Assembly (NCBI RefSeq): GCF_035998675.1
Contig: NZ_DASYHI010000020.1
Coordinates: forward strand, 930,001-994,000
Direction of reading: 5' to 3'
DNA: 64,000 nucleotides
Source of the DNA: Telluribacter sp035998675
GTDB taxonomy: Bacteria; Bacteroidota; Bacteroidia; Cytophagales; Spirosomataceae
Shown here: one piece after another, positions 51,267-59,633 of the stretch
How positions within the stretch are numbered: the stretch's first letter is position 1
Layout of the letters: each line of letters begins with the position of its first letter
Translations under genes and position numbers: made by a program
Notes under the pieces: model-generated
What the model was told of the DNA's origin: nothing
Database searches by the model: none
Seen by the model: the letters and a program-made list of their open reading frames with translations, nothing else

Positions 51267-52592
51267 CTAGCTTCTTTCCACTTCCAGAAACTTCTTCACT
51301 ACTTCGTACAGCGCCTGGTCGTTGCCAACGTTGCCGGGGAATACTACGTAGGGAAATCCGCTGAGACGGCTGTCCTGGCCGGGTTCCCAGACTGATACCC
51401 CCGGAATAAGCTGACCTTTCACCATCGCTTTTTTTATCCCCAACCCCCTGGTGGCGATATCACTGGAAGTAATGCCTCCCTTGGCTACCACAAAAGCCGG
51501 TACCTCCTTAATGCGCCTGATGATGGATACCAGCAACTCCGAGTATTGCTGCCCAATCTGCATGGATTCGGCGCGGGTACTTCCGGTCTGGAGGGAACGC
51601 TGGGTGTACAGCAATACAGTTTCTCCCCGCTCGAGGTGTTTTTCAAGGGTAGTGGCCAGGTCCACCAGATTAGCCTCGTCGCCCAGCCGGGTACTTACCA
51701 CGTAGGCCGGCAGGGAGATCTGGTCCATCAGGTAGCTGACCTGACGGGTACTCAGGGGTACAAACGACCCTACAACCACCAGGCCACCCCGGTGATTCCG
51801 GGGGTCCAGGAGTTCTTTGGCACGCAACATCGGGGCTGTTTCCAGATTGCCCAGAGTACGTACTACCGAAGCCCCCGACCGGACAAGTACCTCCCGCCCC
51901 TGCTCAAACAGCCTCTTTATCAGCTCCGAAACCAGGGTCAGGTCACCGTAAGACTCCGCGTCCGCAATGACTACTTTGAGTTCGGGGTCGAGTAGTTCGG
52001 TCACTCGTTGTTCCAATGCCGCACCAGTCAGTTCCTGCCGTTGTACGCGGGTAATCTGTTGCGGGCTAATAGCTCCGCCGGATTTCTCCATAACCCATTC
52101 GGTCAGGTCGGAGTGGGTGTACCCAAATACCGGGTCTTGGGCAAAGGGCGTTTCGGCTACGGGTACCGGCCTGCCTTCCTGCATCAGGTAATGTACCCCA
52201 TTGATGGTATAGCGTCCGCCTTCGATGAAGGCGGGAATCAGAAAAGTCAGGGGATTCTGTAATCCGTAGCCCCGGCTCAGGGCGTCTACTTCGGCCGGAA
52301 AATGGCCGCGCAGGGTAGAGTCGGAGCGGCTTATCAGCAACAACCGGCGGTCATATTGCCGGGCCAGCAGGTGCAGTAACTGCCCGATGTCTTCGTTCAT
52401 GGCCACCGCCTCCCCTTCGGAGAATGCCCTCGAATTGGTAAGTATATAAAATAAAGAAACCTGCTGACTGAACATTTCCTCCAGCGCCGTGGCATCCCAG
52501 GTTGTCAGGACCGGTACGTTATGCACGGTTTGGGTGCCGGTGGGGTCATCATCCAGTACGACAATCGTGGTAGAGTCTGAAAAAATAGTCAT
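51267..52592 (-). CDS. Four-carbon acid sugar kinase family protein (DUF1537)
   Basis: About 441 residues. ATG 52592 (MTIFSDSTTIVVLDDDPTGT) is taken as start; ATG 52613 is an alternative. The N-terminal substrate domain has the signature VVLDDDPTGTQTVHNVPVLT and LLLISRSDSTLRGHFPAEVD. The C-terminal nucleotide domain has VAKGGITSSDIATRGLGIKK and the terminal FPGNVGNDQALYEVVKKF. Members phosphorylate D-erythronate, D- or L-threonate and similar acids. It is the last gene of the operon with a cyclase-family protein and a tartrate/malate-dehydrogenase-like protein, which supports a C4 sugar-acid pathway. Confidence 0.9.
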   Translation of the reverse strand: MTIFSDSTTIVVLDDDPTGTQTVHNVPVLTTWDATALEEMFSQQVSLFYILTNSRAFSEGEAVAMNEDIGQLLHLLARQYDRRLLLISRSDSTLRGHFPAEVDALSRGYGLQNPLTFLIPAFIEGGRYTINGVHYLMQEGRPVPVAETPFAQDPVFGYTHSDLTEWVMEKSGGAISPQQITRVQRQELTGAALEQRVTELLDPELKVVIADAESYGDLTLVSELIKRLFEQGREVLVRSGASVVRTLGNLETAPMLRAKELLDPRNHRGGLVVVGSFVPLSTRQVSYLMDQISLPAYVVSTRLGDEANLVDLATTLEKHLERGETVLLYTQRSLQTGSTRAESMQIGQQYSELLVSIIRRIKEVPAFVVAKGGITSSDIATRGLGIKKAMVKGQLIPGVSVWEPGQDSRLSGFPYVVFPGNVGNDQALYEVVKKFLEVERS

Positions 52593-52642
52593 GGGTTTTG
52601 CATTACATTCCACTGTACAAGCCGCTTTTTTGTCTGAACTAC

Positions 52643-53302
52643 CTATGAGCCGGCCGATTCGCTCCCGGTGGCGATACCTTCCACCGCAATGACCCGGGCC
52701 GGTGCGCCGTCCCCACCGGCGTATTTTAGAGGTAAGGCAAAGAGTAGTACCTTTTCCTGCCGGAGCTGGTCCAGATTACACAGCCCCTCCACGATGGTAA
52801 TACCCCCACCCAGTAATATCCGGTGAATCAGGGTTACCTCCGGCAGATTATTTACATCCGCTACGGAGGGCGGCTCTACCCCAATCATTTTGACTTTATT
52901 ATCCACCAGCCAGCGCGCCAGTTCCTCGCCGATGCGGGGTAGTGCGTCGCGGTACTCGTCCGTTCCGTTTCGTAACGACCAGTTGGTATAGAACAACAAG
53001 CTATCCTGCGGGCTGATTTTACCGGCAAGCTCTCCCAGGTGGGCCACTGTAAGTACCTCCCTGGGCTGCGTGTCGGGGAGGCGGAGGACCCAGGCCCAGC
53101 CTACCAGCTGCTCCAGGGGCATTGTATCAATCGTTTCCTGACCCATACCAAAATGCAGGGGTGCATCCACGTGCGTACCGGCGTGCGAATACAGGTGCAG
53201 GGTGGTAGCATTCCAGCCGTCCTGCTCGAGTACCCGGGCCGGTTCCCAGCTTACCCCCGGCGTACTGCGCTGGTAGGTTTGGGTGAGGTCAATGAGCCTC
53301 AT
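52643..53302 (-). CDS. Cyclase family protein (metal-dependent hydrolase)
   Basis: A 219-residue protein with the cyclase/kynurenine-formamidase-like metal motif HLYSHAGTHVDAPLHFG and a later conserved IGVEPPSVAD. These enzymes hydrolyse amide or lactone bonds using a divalent metal. Its ATG overlaps the stop of the preceding gene (TAATG), so translation is coupled. In this operon a lactonase-like role on a sugar-acid intermediate is plausible, but the true substrate is unknown. Confidence 0.85.
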   Translation of the reverse strand: MRLIDLTQTYQRSTPGVSWEPARVLEQDGWNATTLHLYSHAGTHVDAPLHFGMGQETIDTMPLEQLVGWAWVLRLPDTQPREVLTVAHLGELAGKISPQDSLLFYTNWSLRNGTDEYRDALPRIGEELARWLVDNKVKMIGVEPPSVADVNNLPEVTLIHRILLGGGITIVEGLCNLDQLRQEKVLLFALPLKYAGGDGAPARVIAVEGIATGSESAGS

Positions 53303-54363
53303 TACGCTTCCAGGGCTTTGATTATGGCTTCGGCTACTTCGGCGGTACCGGCTTTGCCTCCTACGTCGGCCGTCCGGAGGCCGCTGGCGGTTACGGTATT
53401 AATGGCCTGCACGATGGCGTCCGCCGCTCCCTTTTCGCCGATATGTTCCAGGAGCAGAGCTCCCGACCATATCTGCCCGATGGGGTTGGCAATACCCTTC
53501 CCGGCTATGTCCGGTGCGGACCCGTGTATCGGCTCGAACATCGAAGGGAACTCCCGCTCGGGATTGATGTTTCCACTCGGCCCGTACCCCAGGCTCCCCA
53601 TGATGGCACCGCCCAGATCAGACAGTATATCGCCAATCATGTTGGTGGTTAATACAACGTCAAATACTTCGGGGCGAAGGACAAAATTGGCCGCGGCGGC
53701 ATCCACGTACATTTTGGTGTAGGCTACATCGGGGTACTGTTCGGCTACTTCCGCAATCACTTTGTCCCAGTAGGCCAGCGTATTGATAAGGGTATTGGAT
53801 TTGGTCACGTTGGTTACCTTGCCCCGGCGCTTTTGGGCCAGTTGAAAGGAATAGTGGGCCACTTGCTCAATGCCCTTCCGGGTAAATACGCTGGTATCGG
53901 TAGCCAGTCCATGGGGGCTATCGGGATAGAGTATCTTGCCGTTCTGAACAAATTCGCCCTCGTTATTTTCCCGAATTACCACAAAGTCAATGTCCTGCTG
54001 CGTCTTATTTCTTAATGGGCCGTCAACACCCGCCAGCAGCTTTACCGGCCGGTAGTTGACGTACTGCTTAAAATGAGTTCTTACCTTAAAGGTGTAGAGT
54101 TTGGCGGGTAGGGTGTCATCAACTGCCGGTAAACCTACGGCCCCAAAGTATATAGCGTCGAAGGCTTTCAGGGTATTCAACCCATCGGTGGGCATAAAAT
54201 CGCCGTGCTGCTGGTAGTACCCGGCCCCGAAAGGAAAATGGGTAACGTCAAGTGAAAAACCAAACCGACCGGCGGCCGCTTGCATGACGTCCAGGCCCAG
54301 GGGTACTATTTCGTGGCCAATCCCGTCGCCGTTCACGGCGGCTATTCTATACGTTTTTGACAT
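53302..54363 (-). CDS. Isocitrate/isopropylmalate dehydrogenase family protein (tartrate/D-malate dehydrogenase-like)
   Basis: A 353-residue protein. The N-terminus IAAVNGDGIGHEIVPLGLDV is typical of the beta-decarboxylating dehydrogenase family. The active-site regions are RENNEGEF with KLYTFKVRTHFKQYVNYRP, TKSNTL, and the metal Asp set in TTNMIGDILSDLGGAIMGSL. FEPIHGSAPDIAGKGIANP binds the cofactor. The sequence pattern (RENNEGEF, FKQYVNYRP) favours the tartrate/D-malate branch over leucine biosynthesis. It is the first gene of the operon and divergent from a LacI-type regulator. Confidence 0.88.
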   Translation of the reverse strand: MSKTYRIAAVNGDGIGHEIVPLGLDVMQAAAGRFGFSLDVTHFPFGAGYYQQHGDFMPTDGLNTLKAFDAIYFGAVGLPAVDDTLPAKLYTFKVRTHFKQYVNYRPVKLLAGVDGPLRNKTQQDIDFVVIRENNEGEFVQNGKILYPDSPHGLATDTSVFTRKGIEQVAHYSFQLAQKRRGKVTNVTKSNTLINTLAYWDKVIAEVAEQYPDVAYTKMYVDAAAANFVLRPEVFDVVLTTNMIGDILSDLGGAIMGSLGYGPSGNINPEREFPSMFEPIHGSAPDIAGKGIANPIGQIWSGALLLEHIGEKGAADAIVQAINTVTASGLRTADVGGKAGTAEVAEAIIKALEA

Positions 54364-54494
54364 GATGATTGCTTTCGATTCTATTGAACAATTATAAGAT
54401 TACGTCCTTTGCTTTCTGCGGTATTTCTACCAGCCGTTTCCTAAACCAAAGAGATTGGCCGACAGAAAGCAACAGAAAAATAGATTATTTCTCT

Positions 54495-54518
54495 GCAAAG
54501 GTTTGCGGAAAGGTTTGC
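54495..54518. promoter_or_regulatory. Candidate operator between the dehydrogenase operon and the lacI-type gene
   Basis: GCAAAGGTTTGC (54495-54506) is a palindrome with 5-bp arms. AAAGGTTTGC is repeated 12 bp on (54509-54518), giving two half-overlapping palindromic sites in the divergent promoter region. A regulator site is plausible; there is no direct proof. Confidence 0.4.
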
Positions 54519-54616
54519 AAAAGATCAGGACTGCTCCGGTATAATACCTGCGTGCTGCTTCTTTTAAGGAAAGGCACCCGGAAAGACCCAACCATACAAT
54601 TGTACTTTTAGAATAA

Positions 54617-55636
54617 ATGGAAGAAATAAGTCTGAAAACTATCGCCAACCGGCTGGGTATCTCCATCTCGACGGTGTCGCGGGCGTTGCGCAACCACCCC
54701 GACATCCGGGAAGAAACCAAACGCGCGGTGGTACAGCTGGCCGAAGAGCTGGAGTACGAGCCCAACCACCTGGCGTTTCAGCTGCTCCGGCGAAAAAGCA
54801 ATTCCATTGGGGTCATTGTACCCAAAATAAGCTACCCGCTCTACGCGGAGGCCATCAGTGGCATTGAAGCGGTAGCGGAAGCACAGGGGTACCAGTTGCT
54901 GATTTGCCAGAGCAACGAAGATTACCAGAAAGAAATAAAGCAGATCAACAGCCTGATTGCCTCGCGCGTCTCCGGCATTATTCTTTCTGTTTCGGCCCAC
55001 ACTACCCAGTACGACCACCTCCTGCGCATTCAAACCCGAAACATCCCTTTTGTACTTTTCAACCGCGACTGCGAACAGATCAGCTGCTCCAAGGTACTGA
55101 TTGATAATTATAAAGCGGCCTACGAAGCGGTCAATCAGTTGCTCGCGGCGGGCCGCCACCACATCGGGTTCATGGGCGGTCCGCCCCACCTCCAGATCAG
55201 TCTTCGCCGGGAGGCCGGCTACCGGGCGGCTTTGCAGGAAAGGGGTATTACCATCAATGAAGACCTGATTCGGCAGGTGGAATTCAGCCGGGAAGCGATC
55301 CGGCAGGGAGTTACTAACCTCCTGGACGAAGCCCCGCAACTCGACGCCCTGATTACCTACAGCGACCAGATAGCGCAGTGGGCGCTGGTGCTGGCCCGGC
55401 AGCGGGGGCTCCGGATTCCGCAGGACCTGGCCCTGATCGGGTTCAACGACGAACCCGCCGACGAACTCCTGGAACCTTCCCTGAGTTCGGTGCGGCAACC
55501 GGCCTACGAAATGGGAGCCGAAGCGGCCCGACTGATTTTCAAGGAATTGCAGAGTACCAAATTTGCCTACGAAAAGATTATTCTGGAGAGCCGACTGATT
55601 CACCGGGGTTCCACCTGGGGTTCCGCCGGGGGATAG
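54617..55636 (+). CDS. LacI family transcriptional regulator
   Basis: A 339-residue protein. The N-terminal HTH reads ISLKTIANRLGISISTVSRA followed by LRNHPDIREETK and the hinge EYEPNHLAFQLLRRKSNSIG. The periplasmic-binding-protein-like effector domain includes VIVPKISYPLYAEAISGIEA, LFNRDCEQI and GFNDEPADELLEPSLSSV. It is divergent from the tartrate/C4-acid operon and upstream of a CBM9 gene, so it probably represses one or both in the absence of an intermediate sugar. Confidence 0.93.
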   Translation: MEEISLKTIANRLGISISTVSRALRNHPDIREETKRAVVQLAEELEYEPNHLAFQLLRRKSNSIGVIVPKISYPLYAEAISGIEAVAEAQGYQLLICQSNEDYQKEIKQINSLIASRVSGIILSVSAHTTQYDHLLRIQTRNIPFVLFNRDCEQISCSKVLIDNYKAAYEAVNQLLAAGRHHIGFMGGPPHLQISLRREAGYRAALQERGITINEDLIRQVEFSREAIRQGVTNLLDEAPQLDALITYSDQIAQWALVLARQRGLRIPQDLALIGFNDEPADELLEPSLSSVRQPAYEMGAEAARLIFKELQSTKFAYEKIILESRLIHRGSTWGSAGG

Positions 55637-55682
55637 TAGTGAAAGAAAGTACTTTGCTTTTAGTACAAATGGAGTAGAAAGA

Positions 55683-56459
55683 ATGACCTCAACCCAAGTA
55701 CTTTATCGTAACCTCAGCCTTAAATTGAAAAAGACCATTACCTGCCACGGGGTAGGGCTGCTGGCGTTGCTGTGCGGACTGCTTATCACTTCCCCGCCTG
55801 CTTTAGCTACGCCCGACTCGCTGCTCACCGTAAGGAAAACACCCGACTTTGAGGTGAACGGAAAGGGGACCCACACCAACTGGTCCCGGGCCGAATGGTT
55901 CACCTTGACGCAACAACGCGCAGCCGGTCCCCAATTGACTACCCGCGCCAAGGTACTTTACTCAGCTACCGGCATGTACTTCCTGATGGAATGTGAAGAC
56001 CGAAAGCTGACGGCCACCCTGACGGAAGACTTCGCTGACCTGTACAATGAAGACGTGGTGGAAGTATTCCTGTGGACAGACCAGTCGGTGCCGGTGTACC
56101 TCGAGTACGAACTTTCGCCGCTGGATTACGAGCTGCTTATCATGGTACCTAACATTGAGGGGAAATTTTACGGCTGGCGGCCCTGGCACTACGAAGGAGC
56201 CCAGAAGGTACGGCACGCGACCAGCGTACAGGGCGGGGAGAAGAAGTCAGGGTCAGCTATCACTGGCTGGACTGCGGAGTTCTTTATTCCGTATAGTGTC
56301 ATGAAACCCATTGTGCTGGCCCCTCCTACTCCGGGTACCCGCTGGCGCGGCAACCTGTACCGCATCGACTACGACGCGGGCATGTCGGCCTGGTCGTGGC
56401 AAAAGACCCGGACCAACTTCCACGACTACCAGCGCTTTGGTACCTTTGTTTTTGAGTAA
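55683..56459 (+). CDS. Secreted carbohydrate-binding family 9-like protein
   Basis: A 258-residue protein. A hydrophobic N-terminal segment (GVGLLALLCGLLITSPPALA) acts as signal peptide. The rest resembles CBM9-like domains: TRAKVLYSATGMYFLMECED, EDVVEVFLWTDQSVPVYLEY and the closing RWRGNLYRIDYDAG...RFGTFVFE. CBM9-like proteins bind glycan ends, and a stand-alone copy in such loci is common in Bacteroidetes. It is 46 bp after the LacI gene and probably cotranscribed. Confidence 0.85.
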   Translation: MTSTQVLYRNLSLKLKKTITCHGVGLLALLCGLLITSPPALATPDSLLTVRKTPDFEVNGKGTHTNWSRAEWFTLTQQRAAGPQLTTRAKVLYSATGMYFLMECEDRKLTATLTEDFADLYNEDVVEVFLWTDQSVPVYLEYELSPLDYELLIMVPNIEGKFYGWRPWHYEGAQKVRHATSVQGGEKKSGSAITGWTAEFFIPYSVMKPIVLAPPTPGTRWRGNLYRIDYDAGMSAWSWQKTRTNFHDYQRFGTFVFE

Positions 56460-56485
56460 CAGGACGTCCTGGTGAAGCTCACCCG

Positions 56486-58924
56486 TTAATTTGTCCGGCG
56501 GGTTTCCTCTTCCGAGCCGATACTACGTTGCCGGGCACCCTTTACCTGCTGATTGCCAAAAGAATAGGTTAAATTTAGCATAACAATACGCGTATCAAAC
56601 GTCAGAACTCCGTTTTGGGTACCTGTAGGGGTAGAGACCGAGGGCCTGAAACGGTTGGTATGGAATACATCCTGCACGCTGAGTTTGAGTTTCATAACCG
56701 ATGTTACAACCTTTTGTACGCCCGTATCCATTGCCCCCAGCCAGGGTGAACGCCAGATTCCATTAACGGCCGGTGTACTTATCCACCCGTTGAGTTCGGC
56801 GGTCCACCCTTTGCCAAAGGTAAAGGCGTTGTTACTGTTCAAACGTCCCGCCACGTTCTGAATTTGCAGGAGCGTACCTTCATAGTCGTACTGAAAATGG
56901 TTATAATAACCCAGTACATTGGTCTGAACCTGCCAGCCTTTCAGTACGGTCATTGGCCAGCTCAGCGTCAGCGTATAACCCCGGGATTGACCCAGATTTT
57001 CGGTCGTTACAAACGATTTGTTGCCCTCTACGGCATGGATCGTAAAAAACATCAGGTCGGTGGTATAGTTGGCTGCCAGGGAAGCAAAGACGCCGTTTTG
57101 CATACTTAGCTTGCCTTCTACTGCGTGCGTAAACTGTGGCTTCAGGTAGGGATTGCCTTCCGAATAGGCAAACGGGTCTACATAGCCCCGGGCCGGGTTA
57201 AGGTTCTGGTAGTTGGGACGGTCGATCCGGTGGCTGTACGATAGGGTCAGGGTCTGCTTTGGAGACAAGGGACGGGATACAAACAGGCTCGGAAACCATT
57301 TTAAATAGTTGCGAACCACGACTTGTTCCAGCGACAGCGAATTGCCTTCCGAATGGGTATGCTCCGCCCGCAAACCCGCCTGCACCTCAATCTTTGGTCC
57401 CTCTCCACGTCCTAGTTTGCCCGCAACGCTAACGTAACCGGCATTGATTCGTTCGGTGTACTGAAAATGATTGGACAATAACGGGTCGGGTACCAGTACT
57501 CCATCCCGCCCCATGCTTAGTTGCATGTCATTATCAGTTTTGACGGAGGCGGTTTTTAGCCCAGTCTCAAATTTCCAGCCGTTTGCGAGCGACCGGTTGT
57601 AGTCGACTTTCGCCGTACGGATATCTACCGTAGTAGGTTGCGTAATCAATAAATTTTCGGCGGGCAGAGTTACATCGCCGATAGCCACGAGCGTTTTGGT
57701 CATCAGGCTGTTAGAATATTCACGACTAAAATGCCCCCGGTCAAGATCAGCGGAAAGCGTCCCCCCTTTTTCCCCAAAGGTATGTTGTAGATTGATATTT
57801 CCGATCTGGTTTTGAGAAAGCGAATTATACGTTTTATCAGTATGAGTTTGCAGGTAGACGGGGCCAGTCGCTGTCCGTCGAAAACTGGATTGGGCCGGAC
57901 CCACCTCGCGGTGATCAGACCAGAAACCCGTCCACACTGCACCGATCGTCGTGTTCTTACCGGGAGAAAAATCAAATCCGACTTTGGCATCCTGCCCCAG
58001 GTCACGAAATTTTAAATAAGAGTATTGCTCAACCAGGTTCCGCTGTACAATTCCGGCCTGTGTATTATCAGGCTGGTTTCGATTCAGTACAAAATCCCAG
58101 TAATTTCCGCCTCTATTCAAGCTGTAATTACCAAACAAGTTCAATTTTTGGGTCCGGTTGTTCAGTTGAATGCTCCCCCGTTGCCGGTCAAACCGCCCCG
58201 ACCCACCTGCGATGGAGGCCGTCCCATTTGTACCCAGGGCCATGTTTTTTTTGAGACGAATATTAATTATGCCCGAATTTCCCGCTGCATCGTATTTGGC
58301 AGAGGGGTTTGTGATCAGCTCGATCTTATCAATATTATCACTCGACATGCTTCGCAGCATAGCAATGACATCCTGAGCGGAAAGGTACGTCTGCTTGCCG
58401 TCTATCTGCACAATGACCCCCTCCTTTCCCCGGAGCTGCAGCCGCTCGTTCTGGTAATCGACCGTTACACCGGGTGCCTTTTCCAGTACTTCCAGCGCGG
58501 TGCTACCACTGCTCACGATACTATTGGCCACGTTCAGGATGGTACGGTCCAGCATTTGTTCCACAAAGGGCCGTTTGGTAGCGACCTGAACCTCCGCTAG
58601 TTCGGTGGCTGACTCGGACAATACCAGAGCCGGGAGTTGTAAAGACTCCTTATTCACTTCGATATTTTCGGAATAGGCATTCTGAAACCCAACGCCATGG
58701 GCAGAATAATGGTACTTGCCAGCCAGAATGTTCTCAAATTCAAAATCTCCCCGATCATTCGTTGCGGTAGCCTTCACCAGGGTAGAGTCAAGGGTAAAGA
58801 GCGTTACTGAAATGAAAGCCATTCCCTGGGCCTGTCCGTCGATGATCTTTCCTTTCAGGGTAGTTTGTGCGTGTACATGTCCGAGTGCTACCGATGCGAC
58901 GAGTATGTAGAGGAGTATTTTCAT
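56486..58924 (-). CDS. TonB-dependent receptor-like outer membrane beta-barrel protein
   Basis: An 812-residue protein. A signal peptide (KILLYILVASVALGHVHAQ) is followed by a carboxypeptidase-regulatory-like domain (LKGKIIDGQAQGMAFISVTL). The plug has ALEVLEKAPGVTVDYQNERL and IELITNPSAKYDAAGNSGII. The outer-membrane barrel of the 'OMP_b-brl_3' type runs to the C-terminus. No SusD gene is adjacent, so it belongs to the non-SusC class of receptors. Its ligand is unknown. It is convergent with the CBM9 gene. Confidence 0.88.
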   Translation of the reverse strand: MKILLYILVASVALGHVHAQTTLKGKIIDGQAQGMAFISVTLFTLDSTLVKATATNDRGDFEFENILAGKYHYSAHGVGFQNAYSENIEVNKESLQLPALVLSESATELAEVQVATKRPFVEQMLDRTILNVANSIVSSGSTALEVLEKAPGVTVDYQNERLQLRGKEGVIVQIDGKQTYLSAQDVIAMLRSMSSDNIDKIELITNPSAKYDAAGNSGIINIRLKKNMALGTNGTASIAGGSGRFDRQRGSIQLNNRTQKLNLFGNYSLNRGGNYWDFVLNRNQPDNTQAGIVQRNLVEQYSYLKFRDLGQDAKVGFDFSPGKNTTIGAVWTGFWSDHREVGPAQSSFRRTATGPVYLQTHTDKTYNSLSQNQIGNINLQHTFGEKGGTLSADLDRGHFSREYSNSLMTKTLVAIGDVTLPAENLLITQPTTVDIRTAKVDYNRSLANGWKFETGLKTASVKTDNDMQLSMGRDGVLVPDPLLSNHFQYTERINAGYVSVAGKLGRGEGPKIEVQAGLRAEHTHSEGNSLSLEQVVVRNYLKWFPSLFVSRPLSPKQTLTLSYSHRIDRPNYQNLNPARGYVDPFAYSEGNPYLKPQFTHAVEGKLSMQNGVFASLAANYTTDLMFFTIHAVEGNKSFVTTENLGQSRGYTLTLSWPMTVLKGWQVQTNVLGYYNHFQYDYEGTLLQIQNVAGRLNSNNAFTFGKGWTAELNGWISTPAVNGIWRSPWLGAMDTGVQKVVTSVMKLKLSVQDVFHTNRFRPSVSTPTGTQNGVLTFDTRIVMLNLTYSFGNQQVKGARQRSIGSEEETRRTN

Positions 58925-59046
58925 ATTAAAATGTGGTAAAAGTGGTTCCTATATTTTTTAGAAAACCGACAGGCGAGAACGTAGCTATCGCTACCTTGCA
59001 CCTCTTCAGCTAGCCAGATTTTTGATAAGGGTCGGTTACCAGCGAT

Positions 59047-59550
59047 CTATTTTACCCGTTGCCAGGTTTCTGCAATGGAGTTCCCATTGGCTAAGGTACC
59101 CCTCACGGTCATGGTATCTCCCGATAGTTCCACCTGCAGGCGCTTTTCAGCCTGGTACAACTCCTCCACCTGGGCTGGTGTGGTATTGCAGGTTTTATAG
59201 GCGGCAGTGCGAAAGTCGGCTCCCACGCCCTGCAAAAAATCAACTTTTTCGGTGCAGATATTCTCCCCCAGGCTGTAGCTCCCTCCTGCCGTTGAAATCA
59301 CTTCTTTGGTCGTGGCACAATGGTAGGTCCAGCTGTAATGCGAGGGCGTAATGGTTTTAAGGCAAACTTTATCCGGAGCAAGTGTTTGCGGAAGACCCAC
59401 ATAATTATAGGAGATCAGTGTCCAAGTACCCACTAGTCCGGCAGCCACCGAATCCGGTTGGGAAGCAGGTAAAGCCGCTGAACTGGTGAAACTAAAGAAT
59501 GCCAGTAGCATGCCTGCTACTAAGGGTTGAGCTTTGAAGTAGGATTTCAT
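59047..59550 (-). CDS. Secreted lipocalin-like hypothetical protein
   Basis: A 167-residue protein with a signal peptide (PLVAGMLLAFFSFTSSAALP). The first strand, LVGTWTLISYNYVGLP, and the later QVELSGDTMTVRGTLANG with terminal TWQRVK suggest a small lipocalin-type barrel. Three Cys residues (in DKVCLKT, YHCATT, ENICTEK and YKTCNTT four in total) may form disulfides. No enzymatic motif is visible. It lies between the receptor and the hybrid sensor genes on the same strand. Confidence 0.6.
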   Translation of the reverse strand: MKSYFKAQPLVAGMLLAFFSFTSSAALPASQPDSVAAGLVGTWTLISYNYVGLPQTLAPDKVCLKTITPSHYSWTYHCATTKEVISTAGGSYSLGENICTEKVDFLQGVGADFRTAAYKTCNTTPAQVEELYQAEKRLQVELSGDTMTVRGTLANGNSIAETWQRVK

Positions 59551-59633
59551 AGTCGTAAAGTTTTGCGTTGATTACTGATTGCAAACTTCACTTTTCGCTA
59601 TTCAAAAGGCTGTCTTTATCGTGCCAATTCCTG

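Noticed and set aside
53302..54363. leuB (isopropylmalate dehydrogenase) assignment
   Set aside because: No other leucine-biosynthesis gene is nearby, and the RENNEGEF/FKQYVNYRP pattern and operon context fit the tartrate/D-malate branch better.
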